Below, piece after piece: positions 26,461-34,284 of a DNA stretch of 64,000 nucleotides; the first letter of the stretch is position 1, and each line of letters begins with the position of its first letter. The stretch spans positions 4,278,001 through 4,342,000 of the forward strand of contig NZ_CP091881.1 of NCBI RefSeq assembly GCF_022163125.1. Direction: 5' to 3'. The notes beneath the pieces were generated by a model, which was not told the DNA's origin, did not search any database, and worked only from the letters and a program-made list of their open reading frames with translations. Source of the DNA: Paenibacillus sp. HWE-109. GTDB taxonomy: Bacteria > Bacillota > Bacilli > Paenibacillales > NBRC-103111. The translations under genes were made by a program, and so were the position numbers.

Positions 26461-27429
26461 TTAAGGGATCAGCAGAATTTTCCCTGTGCTTTTTCTACTC
26501 TCCAGAAGCCTGTGCGCGTCTGCTCCCTCGCTGAGAGGAAAGGTAGTCAGATCATCGATTCGAATGACAGCTTGCCTCAACGCCTCAAATAATTGCTGCG
26601 AACGCTCAATTCTGTCCGACAAGGACGTAATGTGGTTCCATAAATCGCCGCCGGTCAGCGTTTTGGATGTATCCATGAGCATTCTTGGATCAATACGGGG
26701 TGGATCACCGCCTGCCATGCCATAGAAAACAATGGTTCCTTTGGTTTTGGCGGCAGCGAAACTGTCCATAAGCGTAGATCCTACGGAATCATAAACGACG
26801 TCCACACCTTGCTGGCCCTCCGTATAAGCCGTAACTTGCTTTACCCAATTTGAGTCATACAAATACACTTCGTCCGCCCCTGCGTTCATGGCTACTGCCT
26901 TTTTCAGCTCGGAAGAAGTTAGTCCAATCACTTTGGCCCCTTTACTCTTGGCTAGTTGGATGAGTATCTGTCCTACGCCACCGGCTGCCGCATGAACGAG
27001 GATTTGCTCCCCTGCTTGCAGTCGATAACTGTCGTTCACCAAGTAATGCGCTGTCATTCCCTGAAGCAGGATGGCTGCTGCTTGCTCAAACGAAATATCG
27101 GCTGGCAGCGGAATAGCCCGATCGACAGGGACTGCCACCAACTTCGCGTTGGCGTAGGGAACATCGACGAACGCAATTCGATCTCCAACCTTCACCTGCG
27201 TCACGTCAGGAGCTGCTTGCTCAACAACACCCGCCCCTTCATACCCCAAAATAAAAGGCGGATTGCCTGCCAAATGGTAGTTCCCGCGCCTCCGATATAT
27301 ATCGGCAAAATTCATCCCTACTGCTTTGGTTCTTACAAGGATGTGCCCCGATACGAGGCTCGGATCCGGAATTTCTTTATATTGCAAGACCTCAGGTCCT
27401 CCGAAATGTTCAAAAATCAATGCTTTCAT
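26461..27429 (-). CDS. NADPH:quinone oxidoreductase, zinc-free MDR family (322 aa)
   Basis: Medium-chain reductase of the quinone oxidoreductase type, reducing quinones or alpha,beta-unsaturated carbonyls. The N-terminal GGPEVLQYKEIPDPSLVSGHILVRTKAVGMNFADIYRRRGNY is diagnostic. The nucleotide-binding segment is ILVHAAAGGVGQILIQLAKSKGAKVIG, and YDSVGSTLMDSF follows. Structural zinc cysteines are absent, as expected for this branch. Single gene; the role is probably detoxification. Confidence 0.92.
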   Translation of the reverse strand: MKALIFEHFGGPEVLQYKEIPDPSLVSGHILVRTKAVGMNFADIYRRRGNYHLAGNPPFILGYEGAGVVEQAAPDVTQVKVGDRIAFVDVPYANAKLVAVPVDRAIPLPADISFEQAAAILLQGMTAHYLVNDSYRLQAGEQILVHAAAGGVGQILIQLAKSKGAKVIGLTSSELKKAVAMNAGADEVYLYDSNWVKQVTAYTEGQQGVDVVYDSVGSTLMDSFAAAKTKGTIVFYGMAGGDPPRIDPRMLMDTSKTLTGGDLWNHITSLSDRIERSQQLFEALRQAVIRIDDLTTFPLSEGADAHRLLESRKSTGKILLIP

Positions 27430-27531
27430 CTGGCTACCTCCACTAACTAATCTTGCAGCGATTGTACCATACCCCTCTTGCCAATTTGAAATTAGCCTAG
27501 TCCGAGGCTCCCTTCAATTTTGTGCCAGATG

Positions 27532-27790
27532 GGAAAAACGGCTTCGCCGCCCTGTGTGAGCATCTTACAAGCAACCAATTCTGTCGGAGGGAACTCTGGT
27601 ACTCTATTTTGGCAGTTTGCCTGGATGCGAGGTCAATAGCGGAACTACAGGGTCTTATTTCCACGAAAAGCACTAAATATCGCATCAAACAGCCAAAATA
27701 GCGCACTGTAGTTCCCTCAACCTCGCAATATTGACACTTTTGGCTGGAATAGCGTACTGTAGTTCCCTTATCTTCGCTTGGAGCAGCTGG
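27532..27790. repeat. Intergenic repeat, family B (copy B2)
   Basis: Forward GGAACT heads at 27590 and 27641 and reverse AGTTCC heads at 27710 and 27761, all 51 bp apart within a pair. The left arm AAACGGCTTCGCCGCCCTG is shared with B4 and holds a small CGGC-TTC-GCCG hairpin. No gene is seen in 27430-27871. Confidence 0.9.
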
Positions 27791-27821
27791 GGGTAAGTCT
27801 CACATACCCCAAAACACCGAC

Positions 27822-27863
27822 AAAAAAACGTCCCTCTGCAAGTAACAATGCAGGGGACGCTTT
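27822..27863 (-). terminator. Rho-independent terminator of the SGNH hydrolase gene
   Basis: AGCGTCCCCTGCA pairs with TGCAGAGGGACGT, followed by seven T on the minus strand. Confidence 0.92.
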
Positions 27864-27871
27864 ACGATCAA

Positions 27872-28504
27872 CTACTCTTCTGCTCCGACTGTTTGCAGCC
27901 ATGCTTTTGCCACAAGCGCATGACCTGCTGGTGATGGATGTACGCCATCAGGTGCCCAGAATGAACCGTGTGCCCGAGTGGAAGCCTGCGCGAATAGTCC
28001 ATCCAGACAAACCAGACGTGCTCCAAACTCTCTTGCCAGCTCCCGAACAACGGTAATTTTGGGATCCAGATCTTCTCTCCATAATTTGCGATCTTCAGGC
28101 ACTGGCAGGACAAACGGCTCAATCAGAACGAGTTTCGCGCCAGTTTCCGCCGTTTGCTCTAGCAGGTTACGGTAGCCCTTCTCGTAAGCTTCTGTCGAAG
28201 TCGGATCATTGCGATCGTATCTTCTCCAAGTATCATTAATCCCTATGTAAATAGAAACTACATTCGGTTTCAACGCCAAACAATCCTCGTTCCAGCGCTG
28301 TTCCAAATCCACCACACGATTGCCAGAAATTCCTCTGTTCAGGAACTGAACTTGTTTCTCCGGGTACTTCGCCGAGAACTGAGCTGCCGCCATAAGCGCG
28401 TAGCCTTTGCCTAAATCTTGACCATTATCCCGAACACGTCCTGCATCTGTAATACTGTCGCCTTGAAAAAGAACGACATCCCCTTGCTGAATCCATGATG
28501 ACAT
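27872..28504 (-). CDS. SGNH/GDSL hydrolase, probable carbohydrate esterase (210 aa)
   Basis: Lipase/esterase of the SGNH superfamily, close in layout to rhamnogalacturonan acetylesterase-like YesT proteins. Block I is VVLFQGDSITDAG (catalytic Ser), block II NRGISGNRVVDL (Gly), block III YIGINDTWRR (Asn) and block V APDGVHPSPAGH (Asp/His). No signal peptide is present, so it may deacetylate imported sugars in the cytoplasm. ATG 28504 has GGAGG 10 nt upstream; the longer open frame before it is a decayed gene, not part of this protein. Confidence 0.92.
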   Translation of the reverse strand: MSSWIQQGDVVLFQGDSITDAGRVRDNGQDLGKGYALMAAAQFSAKYPEKQVQFLNRGISGNRVVDLEQRWNEDCLALKPNVVSIYIGINDTWRRYDRNDPTSTEAYEKGYRNLLEQTAETGAKLVLIEPFVLPVPEDRKLWREDLDPKITVVRELAREFGARLVCLDGLFAQASTRAHGSFWAPDGVHPSPAGHALVAKAWLQTVGAEE

Positions 28505-28563
28505 CTGATAATTGCCTCCTTCATTTCTCTGAAAATGTTTAAAAATAAAACCAATCATCTGTC

Positions 28564-28905
28564 TTAGCCAGATAATTGGTTCCAAGTCAATCGTTCGCAA
28601 AACATACGCCATTGCCTGAAATCGATCAGATAAAAGTCGAGCGGACCTAGCTTTGTACTGCTTGTCTGCGGCTTGGAACCGAGCTTGGCGAGCAATTTGG
28701 TAAGTTCTGGTTGGCCTGACGGCGCCCAAAATTGAATCGTTTCAACCATGGGATTCTCCGCCACAAGTAGCGCAGTGAGATATTTCAAACCCTGCACAAA
28801 AAGGCTAGTACGACGAAACGGTTGCTGGATAAAAGCGATTTCAATTTGGCATACTTCTTTATTCTCATCTGTTTGTCGCCCGTACCATATGTATAGCCCA
28901 TAGCG
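28564..28905 (-). pseudogene. decayed gene fragment, possibly a GNAT acetyltransferase C-terminus
   Basis: An open frame with sensible protein composition (NRWRYGLYIWYGRQ..., CQIEIAFIQQPFRRTSLFVQGLKYLTALLVAENPMVETIQFWAPSGQPELTKLLAKLG). It ends at 28564, but upstream it runs into an in-frame TGA with no start codon or ribosome site. The pattern recalls the last strands of a GNAT enzyme, but the family call is weak. I see it as a remnant whose N-terminal part has been lost. Confidence 0.35.
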
Positions 28906-29250
28906 CCAGCGGTTTCATGGTAGATTACACATAAATGTTGCTTTCATCTTACTTGGCCGGCTGAACTCTCAAGGTATCCTTATTAAGGACAATTATGCCA
29001 AAACCAGTTGGCGGAAATATTCTAGTCAACCTCCTTTACCATAAGTTGCCTAGAGTATAGCATAGCTGGTTGGGTCTATCAACAAAGACTTTTGGAAGAT
29101 ACTAGGTTCTAAATCTGGCAAGAAATTGCTTGAGTTGATTGATTTTGACAGAATACTTCTTTGAATATGAGAAGCTGCTCTCACTGAGCAGTCAACCCAA
29201 AAAATCTTCCGCATCTATAAGATGGGAAGATTCGTAATTAGCGCAGCCTT
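28906..29250. other. Gene-free stretch between two decayed/small genes
   Basis: No open frame with a ribosome site, no copy of the dispersed repeats and no RNA gene is seen. The only structure is the terminator at 29198-29233. Confidence 0.6.
29198..29233 (-). terminator. Rho-independent terminator of the Spo0E-like gene
   Basis: AATCTTCC-CATCTTATAGATG-CGGAAGATT followed by TTTTT on the minus strand, 18 bp after the stop of the gene at 29251. Confidence 0.88.
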
Positions 29251-29403
29251 TTACGCTGATTTATTATACTTATTTAATAGCTCGTCTAATTCGATCGAAA
29301 GTTTTAGCACATATTCGGAGAGCAGGTCATGACTATGACTGGCAAGATTAAGCTCAAATCGCTTAGCTTCGATCTTCTTCTCCAATTCAATAAATTGACC
29401 CAT
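29251..29403 (-). CDS. Spo0E-like aspartyl-phosphate phosphatase (50 aa)
   Basis: A short two-helix protein of the Spo0E family, which dephosphorylates Spo0A-P and so delays sporulation. Helix 1 is FIELEKKIEAKRFELNLAS. Helix 2 carries the family signature, here LSIELDELLNKYNK, matching SxELDxLI. Length (50 aa) is typical of the YnzD/YisI class. ATG 29403 has GGAGGG 7 nt upstream, and a terminator follows the stop. It is monocistronic and sits between two decayed genes, yet is itself intact. Confidence 0.88.
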   Translation of the reverse strand: MGQFIELEKKIEAKRFELNLASHSHDLLSEYVLKLSIELDELLNKYNKSA

Positions 29404-29546
29404 TGTACATCCCTCCAATATGTTAACTTTATTTGTGTGAATCTATTGTTGATATCTCTTATTCTAAACCAATAATATTAATTAAATATTAGCAAACTAT
29501 TTAGTTTGTTCCTGACAAAGTAATATTCCCTTAGCCATTATACGAT

Positions 29547-29570
29547 AAAAAAGAAGCCTCGTGGGCTTCA
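29547..29570 (-). terminator. Short terminator hairpin after the SDR pseudogene
   Basis: GAAGCC-CACG-AGGCTTC-type hairpin followed by six T on the minus strand. Confidence 0.7.
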
Positions 29571-29597
29571 ATTTTCATATATTTATAAAATTATTGT

Positions 29598-30165
29598 CTA
29601 TTCAAGGTTTTCTGGAAAATCTCTTCCATAAATGGAGTTGACAAGTTCCAACACTTTTTGCCCTTTATCCAAAAACCTCAATGGTGTAGCCTGATTTTTG
29701 ACAAAAAAATCGCCAGATACTTCTTTATTTTTACCAAAAGCGCCATTATACAACAGCGAGGCTCCTTTCGTCGGAGGCGGGAAAAATAATTTCATCATCG
29801 GCCTCAAATAGATGGGCAAACCGGACTTTTTCCCTTTTCTCAGCGTATTATTGCCATCTGGATCTATAGATCGAATCATGAGTTCCTCCTGAGCAGGTTT
29901 AAAAGCAACTTCCCGCGTCCATAGTGAGAGCGCTAGTTTGGAAGTTTCGTACGGTCCGAATAGCGCCGTGAACTCCGTTCGGTGTTCAAGTTTATCAGGA
30001 TCAAACTGTTTGAAGCAGCTCAAAATGTTTCTCGCGTCCCTGTTTGGAGAAGGTCAAGTCTGCGAGACTGCCTCCTGCATTGTTAAATAAAACATCGATT
30101 TTGACTTCTTTTTCTTTGATTTGGGCGAGGATACGCTTAGCCAGAGCGTATCATGGCGATGATCT
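29598..30165 (-). pseudogene. short-chain dehydrogenase remnant (internal deletion and frameshift)
   Basis: Two pieces of one SDR. The upstream piece reads LAKRILAQIKEKEVKIDVLFNNAGGSLADLTFSKQGREKHFELLQTV, with the NNAG motif, then hits a stop near 30009. The downstream piece, in another frame, reads FDPDKLEHRTEFTALFGPYETSKLALSLWTREV with the YxxxK active site and runs to 29598. The central strand with the catalytic Ser is missing, as is the N-terminal GxxxGIG motif, and an in-frame TGA precedes the first piece. The protein cannot be functional. It lies next to the IS1182-like element, which may have contributed to the decay. Confidence 0.82.
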
Positions 30166-30309
30166 CCCAGCCTTCCTGCCACCCGCACGAAATGGAGCAC
30201 AGCGATAAGTTTGGCTAGTGCTGTCTTGGGGCGGGAGGCGAATTTTGGGGTGAGAACTGGTTTTGGGCGGACGATAAGAGCCCCTAGGAGTCTGTCCGAC
30301 GAAAAGAAT

Positions 30310-30352
30310 TAAAAGAGCACTCCATCGTGAAACTGAACGATGAGTGCTCTTT
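30310..30352 (-). terminator. Terminator inside the IS1182-like element
   Basis: AAAGAGCACTC pairs with GGAGTGCTCTTTT on the minus strand, between the transposase stop and the left inverted repeat. Confidence 0.82.
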
Positions 30353-30410
30353 ATGTGTAGCTTTGTAGCTTTTCCCTATTCAATCTGGTTTTTCCGTAGC
30401 CTACTCCCTC

Positions 30411-31895
30411 TCATCCAGCCACTCTTTGTTTACGGGCAGACCTCTCCCGTTTGTACAAAGTGGCTGGTTTGGGATACTTCGCCGCATGCAATTTGCGGAT
30501 GTTGTGGCTTAGAGAGAGCAGTATGAACTCCCCAGATACTTTATCCTCGCCCCGCAAATGGAATTGACGAAATCCTTGAACCTCCTTCAACTGCCCCCAT
30601 ATCGGTTCAACGATCGCCTTACGCATTCGGTAAACGGCTGTTCCCTCATCACTTTGCACTTTCGTTCGCATTTCCTCTCGCAGGGGATCATGCTCGCTAC
30701 GTGTGATGGAACGCTTCCCTGTTTTACTTTTTACACACTCGTCTCGAAAAGGACATTCGCTACAGACGCTGCATTCATAAACCCAAGTCGTTGGCTTATC
30801 TGCATCATTCGCATGCACGGTTCGTTTCCGTGTAAGCTCTTTGCCAGCAGGGCAGAGATAATAATCTAGCTCAGGTACATAAGTGAAGTTGGTCTTGTCG
30901 TAGGCATTATTCTTTTTTTTGTTTTCGCGATCGGCAGCAATGTAGGCATCCACTTCAGCCTCCAGCGCCGCTGCAATGTTGGACGCACTAAAATACCCTG
31001 CATCAGCACTCAGCTTCTGAGGCCTATCTCCTGTCATTGTTTTCATGGAATGAAGCACGTTTTCAAACTGCTGTTGATCGGTTGTTTGGTTACTCATTTG
31101 AAGTCCAACGATGAAGCCATGATCGCTGTCTACGGCAATTTGTGGATTGTAGCCTTGAATGACACCTTGGTTCCGCGTGCTCATGATGCGAGAGTCGGCA
31201 TCGGTAAAATTAAATTGATCGCTCTGAGGAGATTCGGCCTGTTCCGCTGGCCGCTGTTCTTCCAAATTCTCCAGCGCAGATTTTATTTGCGCGATGCGGG
31301 CATAGCGTTCCTCCAACGATAGGGAAGGACTCGTCGGATGGGGTTCCTCCAACATTTCCTCGGTAGCAGAATACTCCAATGCTTGCCGGACTTCGTCTTC
31401 CAATTGAACGAGGCGTTTTTGCATACGCTCACGTGACATCGATTTATGTTTAGAGGCGCTTGCCTTTATTTTAGAACCGTCAATGCTCACATGCCCGAGC
31501 GAGATATAGCCCAGTTCCATAGCGATTTGTATGACTTGTTTGAATAAACCTGGAAGGGTATCCAGGTGGTTCTTCCGAAAGTCACTCAGCGTACGAAAAT
31601 CTGGCAGGTATCCGCCACATAACCAGCGAAAAGGAATGCTTTCTTTCGTAGCTATTTGAAGTTTCCTAGACGTGAAGACGCCTGTCGCATACCCATAGAA
31701 CCACAGTTTGAGCAGCATGGCAGGATGATAGGCTTCTTCTCCACGCTTGGAGTATTTGTTAGTAATGGCAGATAGGTCTAACTGCTCGACGATGTCGCTG
31801 ACAAGTCTAACTTCATGATCATCTGTTACCCACTCGCTTAAATAGATAGGTAGAAGTTCACCTTGCTCTGTGGTATATGCTTTGAATTTAGCCAT
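30411..31895 (-). CDS. IS1182 family transposase (494 aa)
   Basis: DDE transposase of the IS1182 family, full length without stop or frameshift. The N-terminal domain reads PIYLSEWVTDDHEVRLVSDIVEQLDLSAI, followed by RGEEAYHPAMLLKLWFYGYATGVFTSRKLQIATKESIPFRWLCGG. The catalytic core includes GHVSIDGSKIKA (first Asp) and QKLSADAGYFSASN (second Asp). A Cys cluster (CSVCSECPFRDEC) and the C-terminal RMRKAIVEPIWGQLKEVQGFRQF with the last Glu follow. All parts needed for activity appear present. Confidence 0.95.
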   Translation of the reverse strand: MAKFKAYTTEQGELLPIYLSEWVTDDHEVRLVSDIVEQLDLSAITNKYSKRGEEAYHPAMLLKLWFYGYATGVFTSRKLQIATKESIPFRWLCGGYLPDFRTLSDFRKNHLDTLPGLFKQVIQIAMELGYISLGHVSIDGSKIKASASKHKSMSRERMQKRLVQLEDEVRQALEYSATEEMLEEPHPTSPSLSLEERYARIAQIKSALENLEEQRPAEQAESPQSDQFNFTDADSRIMSTRNQGVIQGYNPQIAVDSDHGFIVGLQMSNQTTDQQQFENVLHSMKTMTGDRPQKLSADAGYFSASNIAAALEAEVDAYIAADRENKKKNNAYDKTNFTYVPELDYYLCPAGKELTRKRTVHANDADKPTTWVYECSVCSECPFRDECVKSKTGKRSITRSEHDPLREEMRTKVQSDEGTAVYRMRKAIVEPIWGQLKEVQGFRQFHLRGEDKVSGEFILLSLSHNIRKLHAAKYPKPATLYKRERSARKQRVAG

Positions 31896-31975
31896 GCCTA
31901 CGACACATCCTTTTACAGTCTTACTACTACTTATTCGGAATTGTTTGACTAATTCCTGTTTCGTCGGACAGACTC

Positions 31976-32095
31976 CTAGGAGCTCTTATTTCGCGCCGAA
32001 ACCCCCTTTTCGCACAGATAGCAGCCCCTATAGGCTCTTATTCCTTTGAGATGCCACTATTTCGGGGGTTTTTCGGACGATAAGAGTCCCGAAGG
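31976..32095. repeat. Intergenic repeat, family C (copy C1, lying between the two IS elements)
   Basis: Begins GAGCTCTTATTTCGCGCCG, with a second CTCTTATT head 52 bp on (31983 and 32035), and ends with the reverse head CGATAAGAGTCCC. Joined to bases 30268-30287 across the IS1182-like element it restores an AATAAGAG...CTCTTATT palindrome centred on CTAG. Its right edge was itself a palindrome centre before the IS66 element entered. Confidence 0.8.
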
Positions 32096-33627
32096 GTTAC
32101 TACTTAGGTCCCCTTATTCAAACCCCTAAAAATTGGTTAAGAATACTTAACGAATTTAATGGAGAAGAGGGATCAGGATGAAAATGAGCCTCGAAGAAAT
32201 CAAACAAATTAGCCACAGTAGTCCAGATCAAATCGAGAAGGTCATTACGAAACTGCTAGAACGGATCACTGAACTGGAAAACAGAGTAGCCGAGTTGGAG
32301 CGCCAGCTAGGGCTTAACAGCAAGAATAGTAGCAAGCCGCCTTCAAGTGACGGGTTTCGTAAGCCCGCAAACTCCCGCATCGCTGGTGGCAAAAAGGGAG
32401 CACCCCTAGGTCATGAAGGACACACACTTAGTATGGTGGATGATCCGGATGCCATCCTCGACTTTTGCCTAACTACCTGCCCTGCGTGTCATGCTCCAAT
32501 GGACCAGGAGAACTGTATAGGCTACGACCGGCGTCAGCAGATCGATCTGCCTGAACCACGCATCCAGACAACCGAGTTTCGCGCTCATACGAGCTGCTGC
32601 CCGCAGTGTAGCGGGGTTCATCAGGCTGCTTTTCCGTCGCATGTCAGCGCCTCTGTCCAATATGGAGCTGGTGTTACGGGCTGGATCGTGTATGTGAGTG
32701 CGTACCATATGATTCCACTGAAAAGGGTGAGCGAGATGTTTGCGGACCTGACCGGGCATTCGCTGAGCGAGGCTACGGTCATCGCCCATTTGAAGAAATC
32801 GCACAAGCAGCTAGGTCCCTATGAGGAACAAATTCGCCAAAACCTGCTGAATGCCGATGTTTTGCACGCTGATGAAACCGGCATTCACGTCGATGGCAAA
32901 CAGCGATGGCTGCACACCCTCTCTAATGTGGACTGGACGTTCCAGGCGGTTCACGAAAACCGGGGCACCCTCGCTTTTGATGCCATCGGTCTGCTGCCGG
33001 CTTACTCGGGCATTCTAGTGCATGACTGCAACGGGCCGTATTTTAAAGAAAAATACACGTTCCAGCATGCCTTATGCAATGCGCACTTACTGCGGGAATG
33101 CCAAGGAATCGCCGATTATGATCATCACCAGTGGGCCGTGCAGATGAAACGCTTGCTACAAGTAGCCTGGCGTCTCACGCTAGCCGCCCGTAAAGTCTTG
33201 TGCTGCTTAGCTCCGAGTACGGTTAAATGGCTAGAGAATTGGTACGATGACATCCTGCAGCAGGGCGAGCTGGAATGGAATCAAGGGCGTACCAAAGCCA
33301 AAACCGGACCGCAAGGCAGGCAAAGCAAAAGTAAATCGGCCAATCTGGGTGAACGTTTCCGTCGTCACAAGGAACCGATTCTCCGGTTTATTCAAGATGT
33401 CCGTGTTCCTTTTGACAACAATGTCGCCGAACGAGACTTGCGGATGGCCAAGGTCAAAGCCAAAGTCTCCGGCTTATTCCGTACCTGGGACGGGGCTCAT
33501 CAGTTCGCCCGCGCGCGCGGCTTCATTTCAACCCTTCGTAAACAAAATTTACCTGTACTCTCGACGCTTATTGTTACTTTTCGTGGGGAGTTTCGTTTTC
33601 CGCGTTTGGAAGAAGGTAAGTAGTAAC
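32096..33627 (+). mobile_element. IS66-family insertion sequence (single-ORF type), 1532 bp
   Basis: Terminal inverted repeats start GTTACTACTTA at both ends (11 bp perfect). Flanks CCCGAAGG (32088-32095) and CCCTAGGG (33628-33635) look like a slightly diverged 8-bp target duplication, the size expected for IS66. Only the large transposase gene is present, with no tnpA/tnpB helpers, as in the ISBst12 subgroup. It has inserted at the centre of a family C palindrome. Confidence 0.85.
32178..33623 (+). CDS. IS66 family transposase (481 aa)
   Basis: TnpC-type transposase. An N-terminal leucine-rich coiled coil (VITKLLERITELENRVAELERQLGLNSKNSSKPPSSDGF) is followed by the IS66 zinc-binding segment CLTTCPACHAPM...CCPQCSG. 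The DDE core includes VLHADETGIHVDGKQRW and the C-terminal NNVAERDLRMAKVKAKVSGLFRT with the catalytic Glu. Length is normal for single-gene IS66 relatives. No frameshift is seen. The stop TAG lies 4 bp inside the right inverted repeat. Confidence 0.95.
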   Translation: MKMSLEEIKQISHSSPDQIEKVITKLLERITELENRVAELERQLGLNSKNSSKPPSSDGFRKPANSRIAGGKKGAPLGHEGHTLSMVDDPDAILDFCLTTCPACHAPMDQENCIGYDRRQQIDLPEPRIQTTEFRAHTSCCPQCSGVHQAAFPSHVSASVQYGAGVTGWIVYVSAYHMIPLKRVSEMFADLTGHSLSEATVIAHLKKSHKQLGPYEEQIRQNLLNADVLHADETGIHVDGKQRWLHTLSNVDWTFQAVHENRGTLAFDAIGLLPAYSGILVHDCNGPYFKEKYTFQHALCNAHLLRECQGIADYDHHQWAVQMKRLLQVAWRLTLAARKVLCCLAPSTVKWLENWYDDILQQGELEWNQGRTKAKTGPQGRQSKSKSANLGERFRRHKEPILRFIQDVRVPFDNNVAERDLRMAKVKAKVSGLFRTWDGAHQFARARGFISTLRKQNLPVLSTLIVTFRGEFRFPRLEEGK

Positions 33628-33735
33628 CCCTAGGGACTCTTATTTCGCGCCGAACCCCCCTTTTCGCACAAATAGCAGCCCCCAAAGGCTCTTATTCCTT
33701 TGGGCAGCTGCTATTTCAAGGGTTCTGCTACACAT
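33628..33735. repeat. Intergenic repeat, family C (copy C2)
   Basis: CCCTAGGGACTCTTATTTCG, then a second GGCTCTTATTCC head 53 bp further (33635 and 33688). It matches the copy at 31976 over about 75 bp. Confidence 0.8.
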
Positions 33736-33746
33736 AGCCCCTACAT

Positions 33747-34202
33747 CTACTTGATGTCTTGCGATAAGCGGATCATATCCCGGCAGGGTATGCCGTTCTC
33801 GACGATATCCTCGGCGTAATGTCTGACGAAAAAATCCCGATCCACGCCCACGATCCGGAAGCCGCATTTCTGATACAAGGCTAGCTGTCCAACACTGGAA
33901 TTGCCAGTGCCAACATCTACCGTCGCAAATCCTTGCAATTTGGCTTGTTCCAATGCGTGCAGAACCATCAACTTACCGATACCTTTGCCATGATGACGCT
34001 CGTCCACAGCAATATTCACCAATTCAACGGTCTCAGGTCTCGTAGGTAGGATAACATAAACAGCTATCACCATACTGTCCTTCTCGGCAACGAATATTTG
34101 CCCACGCTGTAGATAACCTTTGACGATATGCAACGATGGATCAGCTAATAGCAGCAGCTCCATTGGAGGTGATTCGTCGTGCAGCAATTGACGTATTTCC
34201 AT
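33747..34202 (-). CDS. GNAT family N-acetyltransferase (151 aa)
   Basis: Acetyl-CoA-dependent acetyltransferase. Motif A (VNIAVDERHHGKGIGKLMVLHALEQAKLQG) is at about residues 71-100, with the pyrophosphate-binding HHGKGIGK loop. Motif B covers NSSVGQLALYQKCGFRIVG. ATG 34202 has AAGGAG 8 nt upstream. Substrate unknown. It precedes nothing else on its transcript other than the repeat and IS66 region. Confidence 0.92.
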   Translation of the reverse strand: MEIRQLLHDESPPMELLLLADPSLHIVKGYLQRGQIFVAEKDSMVIAVYVILPTRPETVELVNIAVDERHHGKGIGKLMVLHALEQAKLQGFATVDVGTGNSSVGQLALYQKCGFRIVGVDRDFFVRHYAEDIVENGIPCRDMIRLSQDIK

Positions 34203-34284
34203 AGTATTCTCCTTATAGACTAGATCGTCCGGGGGTTGACAGCCACGATTCGGCAGCCACACAACGCGCGCCCAGAATCATCCG

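Larger units (their letters stand above)
30288..31975 (-). mobile_element. IS1182-family insertion sequence, 1688 bp, intact
   Basis: Bounded by perfect 17-bp inverted repeats, GAGTCTGTCCGACGAAA, at 30288 and (inverted) ending at 31975. CTAG is present on both outer sides (30284-30287 and 31976-31979) and is the probable 4-bp target duplication; because CTAG is palindromic the exact edges could shift slightly. One transposase gene fills the element, and a terminator lies at 30310-30352. The insertion splits a near-perfect palindrome of a family C repeat. Confidence 0.9.

Noticed and set aside
28505..28729. N-terminal extension of the SGNH hydrolase
   Set aside because: The extension has no family similarity, overlaps the decayed gene, and a GGAGG site marks the start at 28504.
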